Assembly: GCA_040751985.1 (NCBI GenBank) | Contig: JBFMFU010000085.1 | Span: forward strand, 1 to 64,000 | DNA from: Desulfoferula sp040751985 | GTDB lineage: Bacteria; Desulfobacterota; Desulfarculia; Desulfarculales; Desulfarculaceae | Length of the DNA stretch: 64,000 nt | Direction of reading: 5' to 3' | Shown here: piece by piece, positions 35,827 to 43,748 of the stretch | Position numbering within the stretch: the stretch's first letter is position 1 | How the letters are laid out: the number at the start of each line of letters is the position of its first letter | Notes under the pieces: generated by a model | The model's database searches: none | What the model saw: only the letters and a program-made list of their open reading frames with translations | Told to the model about the DNA's origin: nothing | Made by a program: the position numbers and the translations under genes

Positions 35827-37401
35827 CTACTCCCGGCCGGGCTTGGCTGCCGGCGCGCCCCCGGCCAGCTCCGCGGCCACCATCTCGCGCAGCTTGCGCT
35901 TGAGGATCTTGCCGCCGAAGGTGCCCTTGGGCAGCTCGCTAGCCAGGCGCACCACGGTGGGCTTTTTGTAGCTGGCGATGCGGCTCCGGCAGTGCTCGAT
36001 GATCTCCTGGGGTTGGAGCCGGGCCCCGGCCCGGGGCACCACCACCGCGCAGACCGCCTCGCCCCACTGGGCGTGGGGCACGCCGATCACCGCCACCTCG
36101 GCCACGCCGGGGTGCAGCGCGATGACTGCCTCCACCTCCTGAGAGTATACGTTGAGACCGCCAGTCTTGATCATATCCTTGAGCCGGTCCACCAGGTAGA
36201 TGAAGCCCTGGGAGTCGGCCTTGCCCACGTCGCCGGTGTGCAGCCAGCCGTTGCGCAGGGCGCGGGCCGTCTCCACGGGGTTGTTGTAGTAGCCCTTGAA
36301 CACGGTGGGGCCGCGCACGATGATCTCCCCGGCCGTACCCACCGGCTGCTCGTTGTCCTCCGGGTCCACGATGCGCACCTCGGTGCACATGTAGGCCCGG
36401 CCCACGCTGCCCCACTCGTCCGGCTGGTCCCAGGGCTTGAGCACCGTCACCGCCGGCGAGGCCTCGGTGAGGGCGTAGGAGCTGTAGTAGGCCGCGTTGG
36501 GCCACAGGTCGGTCTCGATCTCGGCCTTCTCGGCCTGGGACAGCCGGCCCTGGCTGTTGAGCCAGCGCCGCATGGAGGAGGTGTCCCGCTTCCGGCGGTG
36601 GTTGGCGGCCAGGAGCATTTTGTAGATGGTGGGGTTGCCCACCACGAAGGTGGTGCGCTCCTGCTCCACCACGTCCAGGTAGCGGTCCGGGTCCAGGCCC
36701 TTGCTGCCGATGAAGGTGGCCCCGGCGTACATGTAGGCCAGGAACCGGCTCAGGGCCGCGGTGTGGTAAATCTGCATGGGGTAGTAGATCACGTCCTCGG
36801 GGGCCGGGCTGTGGTTCTCGGTGGTCACTGAGATGGTGTTCCACAGGAAGTTCTTGTGGGTCAGCACCGCCCCCTTGGGCACTCCGGTGGTGCCGCCGGT
36901 GAACAGGATGAAGGCCTCGTCGTCCTCGTCGAGCAGCGCGGCCGGCTCCTGCTGGGAGCCTTGGCCTAAGAGCTCCTCCCAGTCCCGGGCGAAGCCGGGC
37001 GCCGGCCCGCCGAAGGCCACCAGCAGCTCCAGCCCCGGCAGCCGCGAGCGCATCTCCTCGGCCGTCTGGGCGTAGGCTACGTCGAAGAACAGGGCTTTGC
37101 AGTCCGTGGAGGTGGTCTGGTGGCATACCTCGTCCACGGTGCCCCGCGAGTCCAGGGGCACCGTGACCAGGCCCAACTTCAGGTTGCCCAGCAGGATGGT
37201 CATCAGGCTCAGGCTGTTGTTGCCCAGGCTGGCCACGTGGTCGCCCTTCTTCAGCCCCAGCCCTTGACAGGCATGCGCCCAGCGGTTGACCCGCTGGTTT
37301 AGGCTCTGATAGCTCAGCCGCCCCTGGTCGTCCATGCAGGCCGTCTTGTGCGGAAACTTCCGGGCCGAGCGGGCGAAGGCCTCTCCCAGGGTCATCTCCA
37401 T
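35827..37401 (-). CDS. AMP-forming acyl-CoA synthetase
   Basis: A 524-residue ANL ligase. The phosphate loop FILFTGGTTGVPKGAVLTH lies near residue 165 (TGGTTG rather than TSGTTG); ALTEASPA near 315; GWLHTGDVGKADSQGF then LVDRLKDMIKTGGLNVYSQEVE near 395-425; and the catalytic-lysine region LPKGTFGGKILKRKLRE near 490. It differs clearly from the ligase at 32571-34139, so the two are not a recent duplication. ATG 37401 follows GGGAGG by seven bases. It probably activates a pathway substrate or a recycled acid. Confidence 0.92.
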   Translation of the reverse strand: MEMTLGEAFARSARKFPHKTACMDDQGRLSYQSLNQRVNRWAHACQGLGLKKGDHVASLGNNSLSLMTILLGNLKLGLVTVPLDSRGTVDEVCHQTTSTDCKALFFDVAYAQTAEEMRSRLPGLELLVAFGGPAPGFARDWEELLGQGSQQEPAALLDEDDEAFILFTGGTTGVPKGAVLTHKNFLWNTISVTTENHSPAPEDVIYYPMQIYHTAALSRFLAYMYAGATFIGSKGLDPDRYLDVVEQERTTFVVGNPTIYKMLLAANHRRKRDTSSMRRWLNSQGRLSQAEKAEIETDLWPNAAYYSSYALTEASPAVTVLKPWDQPDEWGSVGRAYMCTEVRIVDPEDNEQPVGTAGEIIVRGPTVFKGYYNNPVETARALRNGWLHTGDVGKADSQGFIYLVDRLKDMIKTGGLNVYSQEVEAVIALHPGVAEVAVIGVPHAQWGEAVCAVVVPRAGARLQPQEIIEHCRSRIASYKKPTVVRLASELPKGTFGGKILKRKLREMVAAELAGGAPAAKPGRE

Positions 37402-37415
37402 GCGCACACCTCCCT

Positions 37416-38258
37416 CTAGCCGCGGTTCAGCAGAGGCAGCTGCTGGCGGGCCTCTTCCACGCTGGCCGCCTCGCCGCCCAGGTCTCGGACTATGTGCACC
37501 GCCTTTCCCACCAGCTCGGCGTTGCTCTTGGCCAGCACCCCCTTGGACAGGTACACGTTGTCCTCGAAGCCCACCCGCAGGCCGCCGCCCAGCAGCACCG
37601 CGGCGGCGCCCATGGTGAACTGGTGGCGGCCGATGCCGATGGCCTGCCAGGTGTAGCTGGGGTCCAGGGTCTCCTGCATGACCACCAGGTTCCTGAGGGT
37701 GGCCGGGATGCCGCCCACCACCCCCATCACCAGGCTGAACTGGTAGGGCGGCTCCAGCAGCTTCTGCCGCCGCACCCAGTGCTCCACGTTGTTGATCATG
37801 GACAGGTCGTAGGCCTCGAACTCGGGCATCACCTTCAGCTCGCGCATCCGTTTTGCGTAGAGCTCGATGGTCTCGGGGGTGTTGGGGAACAGCTTGCGCC
37901 CGAAGTTCATGGAGCCGGCGTTGAGGCTGGCCGAGTCCGGCCGCAGCAGCTCCACCGGCTTAAGCCGCTCCTCCACGCTCAGGCCCAGGGTGGTGGCGCC
38001 GCCGCCGGTGGTGATCTGGGTGATGATGGGGCAGGCGGCGCGCACCGCCTCCAGGTAGGCACGGAACACCTCCAGGTCCGAAGTGGGCTCGCCGGTGTCG
38101 GGCTTGCGGCCGTGCAGGTGCACCACGGCCGCTCCCGCCTCGTAGGATCGGCGCGTCTCCGCGGCCACCTCCTCGGCGGTGTAGGGAAGGTTGGGGTTGT
38201 CCTTGCGGGTGGGTATGCTCCCGGTGGGAGCCACCGTGATAATAACCTTACGGTTCAT
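37416..38258 (-). CDS. BKACE family (beta-keto acid cleavage enzyme) protein
   Basis: A 280-residue TIM-barrel protein of the DUF849/BKACE family. Zinc-binding VVHLHGR (H47, H49) and GFEDNVYLSKGVLAKSN (E232) are intact, as are ITTGGGATTLGLS near 82 and the MGAAAVLLGGGLRVG segment. These enzymes condense a beta-keto acid with acetyl-CoA to give acetoacetate plus a new acyl-CoA. The substrate loop reads APTGSI where the lysine-pathway member (Kce) usually has TGAE, so the natural substrate is probably not an amino acid derivative. Within the operon it could link a keto acid to the CoA pool. Confidence 0.9.
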   Translation of the reverse strand: MNRKVIITVAPTGSIPTRKDNPNLPYTAEEVAAETRRSYEAGAAVVHLHGRKPDTGEPTSDLEVFRAYLEAVRAACPIITQITTGGGATTLGLSVEERLKPVELLRPDSASLNAGSMNFGRKLFPNTPETIELYAKRMRELKVMPEFEAYDLSMINNVEHWVRRQKLLEPPYQFSLVMGVVGGIPATLRNLVVMQETLDPSYTWQAIGIGRHQFTMGAAAVLLGGGLRVGFEDNVYLSKGVLAKSNAELVGKAVHIVRDLGGEAASVEEARQQLPLLNRG

Positions 38259-38300
38259 GATACCTCGTTCCCTCGCTGGTGATGTCCCGTCGCGCCCGGC

Positions 38301-38846
38301 CTACTCCAGGGGCTTGAAGTAGAAGTCGGTGATGGTGCCGTGCCGGTTCTCCCGGAACACCGCCCGGACCCGGGTGCCCACGCCGATCTTGGAAACGTCC
38401 TCCACCTCCATGTTGGTCATCAGCAGGAAGTCGGTGCCGTCCAGCTGCACGTAGGCGCAGATGAAGGGCACCTTATTGATGAAAGCGCTGGTGGTGTAGT
38501 GCTGCACGGTGCAGGCCTTGATGGTGCCCGTGCCCTTGAGCTTCACCCACTCGGTGGGCTGGTAGCACTGGGAGCAGTGCGAGCGGGGCGGACAGTACAC
38601 CTTGCTGCACTGCGGGCACTTGGCTCCGTAGATGGCCTGGTTTTCGCGCAGCTCGCGGAAGAAACGGGACTGCTGCCCGTAGGAGTACTTGTAGATCACC
38701 TCCATTTTGTCCGGGATCTCCAGGGGCGCGTCTATGGGGTTCTGGCCCGACAGCTCCGGCTCGAACTCGCGCCGCAGGTGCTCCTCGGGGATGTTGTACT
38801 TCTGCTGATGGTACTGGTACCAGGCCTCTCTCTGCTGCTTGTCCAT
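38301..38846 (-). CDS. DUF35 OB-fold/zinc-ribbon protein, thiolase partner
   Basis: A 181-residue protein: an N-terminal helical extension (1-70), a zinc ribbon (C77, C80, C91, C94) and a DUF35 OB fold (about 95-180; GTGTIKACTVQHYTT, PFICAYVQLDGTDFLLMTNM). DUF35 proteins bind thiolase-fold enzymes and help shape their acyl-CoA site, as in archaeal HMG-CoA synthesis and steroid side-chain aldolases. ATG 38846 lies seven bases after the stop of the thiolase homologue, indicating coupled expression and a likely complex. Confidence 0.9.
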   Translation of the reverse strand: MDKQQREAWYQYHQQKYNIPEEHLRREFEPELSGQNPIDAPLEIPDKMEVIYKYSYGQQSRFFRELRENQAIYGAKCPQCSKVYCPPRSHCSQCYQPTEWVKLKGTGTIKACTVQHYTTSAFINKVPFICAYVQLDGTDFLLMTNMEVEDVSKIGVGTRVRAVFRENRHGTITDFYFKPLE

Positions 38847-38853
38847 GCCCAAC

Positions 38854-40044
38854 CTACCTTTCCAGAACCAAGCACACGGTCCAGGTGCACAGGGTGCCGC
38901 CGATGCTCTGCACCAATCCGCGGCGGGCCCCCTTCCTCTGGCGCTCGCCGGCCTCCCCCCGCAGTTGCAGGGCCACCTCGTAGGTCTGCATGATGCCGGT
39001 GGCGCCCACGGCGTGGCCGCAGCCGATCAGGCCGCCGCTCAGGTTCACCGGGAGCTGGCCGTCGGGCATCACGGTGCCGTCGTCGATGAGACTGCCGCCC
39101 TGTCCCTCCTCGCAGAAGAAGCAGTCTTCGTAGGCCATGATCTCGGTGCCGGTGAAGGCGTCGTGCAGCTCGGCCAGGTCCAGGTCCTGCAGGGGGTCCT
39201 TCACCCCGGCCATGTCGTAGGCCTTGCGGGCGGCCAGGCGGGAGGACTCGAAGGTGTAGATATTGGGCCGGTTGCCGGGCATCACGTAGTCCACCGAGGC
39301 GCCCAGGCCGCTGATCCACACTGGCTTGTCCGTCATCCGCTCGGCCACCTCGCGCGAGGCCAGGATCACCGCCGAGGAGCCCTCGGTGTACAGGCAGTTG
39401 TCGTAGAACTTGAACGGCTCCACGATCATGCGCGAGTTCATCACTTCTGCCACGGTGAGGACCTTGGGCGACTGGGCGATGGGGTTCTTGGTGGCGTTGA
39501 AGTGGTTCTTCACCGAGACCTTGGCCATCTGCTCCTCGGTGGGGTTGCCGAACTTGTCGCGGTGGGCCACCACCGCCAGGGCGAAGCCGGAGGCCGCGGT
39601 GCGTCCGGCCGGGTTGTCGTAGGTCATGTCCGCGGTGTAGAGGATGGCCCGCAGCACCTCGGGGGTGGACATGCGCATCTCGTAGTTGTAGGTGTCGGCG
39701 CATTTCTCCACGCCCAGCACCAGGCACACGTCGTACAGGCCGCTGGCCACCTCGGCGTAGCCGATGCGCAGCGCCGCCCCGCCGGTGGCGCCGCCGGAGT
39801 TCACCCGTACCATGGGCTTGAGCCCCAGGCCCAGGTAGTCGTGCACGAAGGCGTCCGGCTGGTACTGGCGCTGGAAGAAGTCGTTGTAGATGCCGTAGAC
39901 CGCGCAATCGATGCGGTCCTTTTTTATGCCTGCGTCCTCCAGGGCCATTTTGGCCGCGTCGAAGGCCAGCTCGTAATAGGTCTTGTCCACCCATCTGGAC
40001 TTGAACTTGGTGGTGCCGATGCCCACAATGGCTACATCTCTCAT
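38854..40044 (-). CDS. Thiolase-fold protein lacking the nucleophilic cysteine (candidate aldolase)
   Basis: A 396-residue SCP2-thiolase homologue. The catalytic histidine regions are kept (ELHDAFTGTEIMAYE and GGLIGCGHAVGATG, H344), but the nucleophile position is glycine: RVNSGGATGGAAL (80-92) aligns with RNENWCTSGHIAL of the thiolase at 28111-29298. Thiolase chemistry through an acyl-enzyme is therefore unlikely. Known thiolase-fold aldolases of steroid side-chain breakdown (Ltp2 type) also work with a DUF35 partner and a MaoC hydratase, both present in this operon. Retro-aldol function is my inference. Confidence 0.85.
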   Translation of the reverse strand: MRDVAIVGIGTTKFKSRWVDKTYYELAFDAAKMALEDAGIKKDRIDCAVYGIYNDFFQRQYQPDAFVHDYLGLGLKPMVRVNSGGATGGAALRIGYAEVASGLYDVCLVLGVEKCADTYNYEMRMSTPEVLRAILYTADMTYDNPAGRTAASGFALAVVAHRDKFGNPTEEQMAKVSVKNHFNATKNPIAQSPKVLTVAEVMNSRMIVEPFKFYDNCLYTEGSSAVILASREVAERMTDKPVWISGLGASVDYVMPGNRPNIYTFESSRLAARKAYDMAGVKDPLQDLDLAELHDAFTGTEIMAYEDCFFCEEGQGGSLIDDGTVMPDGQLPVNLSGGLIGCGHAVGATGIMQTYEVALQLRGEAGERQRKGARRGLVQSIGGTLCTWTVCLVLER

Positions 40045-40163
40045 ACCGCCTCCGCTGATTTCCTAGTGCCTGATGAAAACGGCCGTGCCCGCGCTGCCCG
40101 CCCCGACGCTCCGCTGACGATCCAAGTTTCCGGTCTCTGCACCCGCTCCGTGTCCGCCAAGGG

Positions 40164-41468
40164 CTACTTCATGAGGGAGGGCAGGAAAAGCGCTATGTCC
40201 GGGAAAATCACGCACAGCAGCAGGCACAGGGCCTGCAGCCCCACAAAGGGGAAGATGGACTTATAGATGTCGTCCAGGGATATCTCCGACGGCGCCACCG
40301 CCTTCATGATGAACAGGTTGAAGCCGAAGGGCGGAGTCACGTAGGCCATCTCCATATTGATGGTGAATATGACGCCGAACCAGACCGGGTCGAAGCCCAG
40401 GGCTTTGACCAGCGGCACCAGAATGGGCGTGGTGAGCATGATGATGCCGGCCGGGTCCAGAAACATGCCCAGGAAGAAAAGGCACAACTGGATGCCGAAG
40501 AAGATCCACCACTTTGACAAGCCGAAGCTCATCACGGCGTCCTGGAAGACCTTGGTGGCCCCGGCATAGGCCATCACGTGGGTGAAGGCCACCGCCCCGA
40601 AGATGATCCACATGACCATGGCGGTTATGCTCAGGGTGGACAGCAGGGCCTCTTTGAAATTCGGCCAGGTCAGCCGGCGGCGCACCGCCGCGCAGATCAT
40701 GGCGCCCAGGGCGCCCACCGCCGCGGCCTCGGTGGGCGTGGCCACGCCGGTGTATATCACGCCCAGCACCGCCAGGATCAGCAACGAGGGCAGCAGGATG
40801 CCCTTCAGGGCCAAGAGTTTTTCCTTCAGTGTGAAGCGCTCCTGCACCGGCGGGCCCAGAGTGGGGTTGATGAGGCAGCGGATCAGGCTGTAGGCCACGA
40901 AGATGGCGGCCAGCAGGATGCCCGGCAGCAGGCCGCCCATGAACAGCTTGCCCACGGAGACCTCAGCCATGGTCCCGTAGATGACCATGATCACCGAGGG
41001 CGGGATCAGGATGCCCAGGGCTCCGCCCGCGGCCACACAGCCGGTGGCCAGCTTCTTGCTGTAGCCCCGGCTGAGCATGGAGGGCAGGGCGATCAGGCCC
41101 ATAGTGACCGTGGCCACCGAACTGATGCCGGCCATGGCCGCGAAGATGGCGCAGATCACCACGGTGCCGGCGGCCAGGCCGCCGGGCACCCGGCCCATCC
41201 AGGTGTAGACCAGGTGGTAGAGATCGTCGGCCAAATCCGAACAGCGCAGGATGTTGGCCATGAAGACGAACAGGGGCACCGCGATGAGAATGAAGTTGGT
41301 GCCCTCGTCAAAGGCAGTCTGGGCCAGGGAGAACAGCCCCTTGGGGCCCCAGACGTACATGACGCCCAGTACCGCGATGCCGCCCAGGGTGAAAGACACC
41401 GGCAGGCCCAGGGCCAGCACCACCACCAGCAGAATGCTGATCAGGATTATGAAGGTAGTCGCGTCCAT
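40164..41468 (-). CDS. dctM: TRAP transporter large permease DctM
   Basis: A 434-residue polytopic membrane protein with roughly twelve spans. DctM signatures: LGLPVSFTLGGIAVLG near residue 20, AAMAGISSVATVTMGLIALP near 110, GYSKKLATGCVAAGGALGILIPPSV split near 133-158, and FLDPAGIIMLTTPILVPL near 345. It imports the ligand delivered by DctP using an ion gradient. ATG 41468 follows AGGAGG. It comes after dctQ with a nine-base gap and precedes the thiolase homologue by 119 bases, probably in the same transcript. Confidence 0.95.
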   Translation of the reverse strand: MDATTFIILISILLVVVLALGLPVSFTLGGIAVLGVMYVWGPKGLFSLAQTAFDEGTNFILIAVPLFVFMANILRCSDLADDLYHLVYTWMGRVPGGLAAGTVVICAIFAAMAGISSVATVTMGLIALPSMLSRGYSKKLATGCVAAGGALGILIPPSVIMVIYGTMAEVSVGKLFMGGLLPGILLAAIFVAYSLIRCLINPTLGPPVQERFTLKEKLLALKGILLPSLLILAVLGVIYTGVATPTEAAAVGALGAMICAAVRRRLTWPNFKEALLSTLSITAMVMWIIFGAVAFTHVMAYAGATKVFQDAVMSFGLSKWWIFFGIQLCLFFLGMFLDPAGIIMLTTPILVPLVKALGFDPVWFGVIFTINMEMAYVTPPFGFNLFIMKAVAPSEISLDDIYKSIFPFVGLQALCLLLCVIFPDIALFLPSLMK

Positions 41469-41477
41469 GAGCGCCTC

Positions 41478-42050
41478 CTATCTGCCGGCCGGAGAGCCGG
41501 GATAGGAGTGCTCCGGCGCCGTGGACGTCTCCTCCTCGCCGTAGCGCAGCAGGAGTATGTTTTGCAGCATGCGGGCCAGTATCTGCATGAGCAGCAGCAG
41601 AGAGCCGATGGGGATCATCACCAGCCCCGGGAACAAAGGCAGCTCCAGGACGCTGTCGGACAGGCGATTGGTCAGGAAGGCCTCGATGGCCAGCTGCCCG
41701 CCGCGCCAGATGAGCACCGCGCAGAACAGTATTGCCAGCCACCAGGTGCACAGCTCCAGCACCGCCTGCCGCCGGCGGGACAAATGGCGGAACAGGAAGT
41801 CCACCCGCACATGCTGGTCCACCACCAGGCAGTAGCCGCCCCCCAGCAGGCTGAGGGCGCAGAGCAGGTACTGGTTGACCTCCAGGGACCAGTCGGTGGG
41901 CGACTCGATTGCGTAGCGGCAGAAGACCTCGTAACAGATGGTGACCATCATGATGATCACGATGTAGGCGGTGACCTTGGCCACCCAGCGGTTGCACACC
42001 TCGCTGAAGCGGATGAACCCCCTCGCCAGGCCTTGCTCGGACCTTTTCAT
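41478..42050 (-). CDS. dctQ: TRAP transporter small permease DctQ
   Basis: A 190-residue membrane protein with four hydrophobic segments (about 25-45, 58-80, 100-120, 140-165). The DctQ-type signature EVFCRYAIESPTDWSLEVNQYLL lies across about 41-63, followed by DQHVRVDFLF. It serves as the partner of DctM. Its ribosome site (GGGGACGGC) is weak, and a strong hairpin lies just upstream, so its expression may be lower than that of dctP. Confidence 0.92.
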   Translation of the reverse strand: MKRSEQGLARGFIRFSEVCNRWVAKVTAYIVIIMMVTICYEVFCRYAIESPTDWSLEVNQYLLCALSLLGGGYCLVVDQHVRVDFLFRHLSRRRQAVLELCTWWLAILFCAVLIWRGGQLAIEAFLTNRLSDSVLELPLFPGLVMIPIGSLLLLMQILARMLQNILLLRYGEEETSTAPEHSYPGSPAGR

Positions 42051-42067
42051 GCCGTCCCCTCGCCAAA

Positions 42068-42099
42068 GCCAAAGGCGGCCCCAGGGGGCCGCCTTTGGC
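42068..42099 (-). other. Intercistronic hairpin between dctP and dctQ
   Basis: A perfect 13-bp stem (GCCAAAGGCGGCC at 42068-42080 with GGCCGCCTTTGGC at 42087-42099) and a six-base loop, placed 6 bases after the dctP stop. No T-run follows on the minus strand, so it is more likely a 3'-end protecting or attenuating element that favours dctP message over dctQM. Confidence 0.75.
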
Positions 42100-42105
42100 G
42101 GGTCA

Positions 42106-43128
42106 TCACATCGCGCCCTTGGACTTCAGGTACTTGGTGATCAGGTCCACCATCTTCTTGCTCAGCGGCGAGCTCTTGGCGACCTTGGCCCACAGGGGCT
42201 GGCACATCTGGCGCAGCTTCTTGACGTCGGCGTCGGGCAGGGTGGTGATCATGAGGCCCTTGGCCTTGGCGGCGTCCAGGCCTTCCTGGTCCCAAGTCTT
42301 GCTGGCCTGGGCGGACTGCTGGAAGGTCTCCAGGGCGGCCTTCTCGATCAGTTTCTGCAGGTTGGCCGGCAGGGACTTCCAGAAGCCCGAGTTCAGGTAG
42401 ATGCCGGTTATGGACGGGGTGTGCACGCCGGGCAGCACCACGCACTTGACCACCTCGTTCAGCTTGAGGGTGTTCAGGGTGTAGTAGGGGTAGGTGATGC
42501 CGTCCACGGTGCCCCGCTGCATGCTGATGTACAGATCAGAGGCGGGCAGGGTCACCGCCGCGGCGCCCATGGTCTTGACCACCAGGCCGTCCACGCCGGT
42601 GGCGCGCAGCTTCTTGCCCTTGAAATCGGCCAGGGTCTTGACCGGGAAAGAGGTCATGAAGCCCATGTCCGCGGTTATGATGGGGCTCAGGTAAAAGACC
42701 TTGTGCTTGGCGCTGGCCTCGCGCAGGAGCTTCAGGTAGCCGGCCTTGGTGTAGATGTCGAAGGCCTCCTGGGCGTCGCGCCAGCTGAAGGGCAGCCACT
42801 CGGTCTTGCCCTCGGGCATGATGCCGCCGTAGTAGATCAGGCAGCTGTACAGGCCCTCCATCATGCCCTTGCCCACGGCGTCGAAGCCCTCCTTGAGGGG
42901 CACCAACTGGCCGGGCCAGAAGAGCTTCACCTTTACCTGTCCCTTGGTGTACTGCTCGACCTTGGCGGCGAACTTAACGAGCATCTGGGGGCCGTGGCCG
43001 ACCTCCGCGTAGACGCTCTGGATCCTCAGCGTGTAATCCTTGGCCGCGGCCGGCCCGGCCCCGATCAACAGGCACAAGGCGGCGACGATGGCCAACAGGC
43101 CCAGTCTCAACCCCAGTTTCTTCCTCAT
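42106..43128 (-). CDS. dctP: TRAP transporter solute-binding protein DctP
   Basis: A 340-residue periplasmic binding protein. Signal peptide: MRKK, a long Leu/Ala core, cleavage at PAAAKDY (about residue 30). The mature part has the DctP layout: MLVKFAAKVEQYTKGQVKVKLF near 50, FPVKTLADFKGKKLRATG near 160 with the conserved Arg that grips the ligand carboxylate, and AVTLPASDLYISMQRGTVDG near 190. ATG 43128 follows GGGAGGGAG. First gene of the long catabolic operon, so its ligand is probably the pathway substrate, an organic acid of unknown identity. Confidence 0.94.
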   Translation of the reverse strand: MRKKLGLRLGLLAIVAALCLLIGAGPAAAKDYTLRIQSVYAEVGHGPQMLVKFAAKVEQYTKGQVKVKLFWPGQLVPLKEGFDAVGKGMMEGLYSCLIYYGGIMPEGKTEWLPFSWRDAQEAFDIYTKAGYLKLLREASAKHKVFYLSPIITADMGFMTSFPVKTLADFKGKKLRATGVDGLVVKTMGAAAVTLPASDLYISMQRGTVDGITYPYYTLNTLKLNEVVKCVVLPGVHTPSITGIYLNSGFWKSLPANLQKLIEKAALETFQQSAQASKTWDQEGLDAAKAKGLMITTLPDADVKKLRQMCQPLWAKVAKSSPLSKKMVDLITKYLKSKGAM

Positions 43129-43748
43129 GGCTCCCTCCCTTTGGCAGCAATTGAATCTGGCTATGGTCAACAGCGGTCAGCCTGGTTGATCGCCTCGGCC
43201 CGCGCCGGGGCGGCTCTGGTTTTAATCCAGTAACTGGGCTAATGAACAGGGCCAGTCGTTTTTCCCTCGGCTCCGCGCCATGGGCCGACAAAGGGAGCCG
43301 GGCCCAACAGACCCCCAGGGGCCTGTCTCCAGGCGGGCTGGGCCCCCCGGCATCCTCCTGGCGGAGGCGAATTTGTTAGGGAAGGAAATCATGCGCCGGC
43401 CATTTCCTGCACCTGGCCTTCCGCCTCGCCTGATGGCATGGGCGGGATATACGCTTAGGACTTGCGGCGCCCCAGATAGCTGCTGCAGGATGATCTTCTG
43501 GCGGGGCGTTTCGCTATATTTTTGCCCCCAAACAAAAAATGCGTAACTACAATTCGTTACGGAGCCGTTCTAACTGCATATATATTTTTAATCATATTTT
43601 TCATCATCTTTGAGGCCCCTGTCAAGCAAAAAAATAACGCCATGCGGCCACGTCCCTGCGCCGCGGCGCAGGAGAGAGCCGCCAGGCGTGAGGGCCGGCT
43701 TTAGGGCTTTGATGGCTTGATTTAGGCGCGCGGCTGGCGGCCGCGGCC
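43129..43748. other. Intergenic region upstream of dctP and downstream of the kinase operon
   Basis: About 620 bases with no supported gene. It contains an AT-rich segment (43510-43640) likely to hold the dctP promoter, an inverted repeat at 43542-43561, and a perfect 18-base palindrome CCTGCGCCGCGGCGCAGG at 43655-43672 near the 3' end of the receiver/kinase gene. On the minus strand a seven-T run comes about 20 bases after that palindrome, too far for a standard terminator. Confidence 0.55.
43542..43561. promoter_or_regulatory. Candidate operator: CGTAAC-N8-GTTACG inverted repeat
   Basis: A perfect 6+6 inverted repeat in the AT-rich segment about 415 bases upstream of dctP. The CGTTAC core also occurs near the start of the iclR gene at 17290, but no regulator gene adjoins this region, so the binding protein is unknown. 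Confidence 0.35.

Noticed and set aside
43655..43672. 18-base perfect palindrome as an intrinsic terminator of the kinase operon
   Set aside because: The nearest T-run on the minus strand is about 20 bases away and no loop is possible in a self-complementary site, so I list it only as part of the intergenic description.
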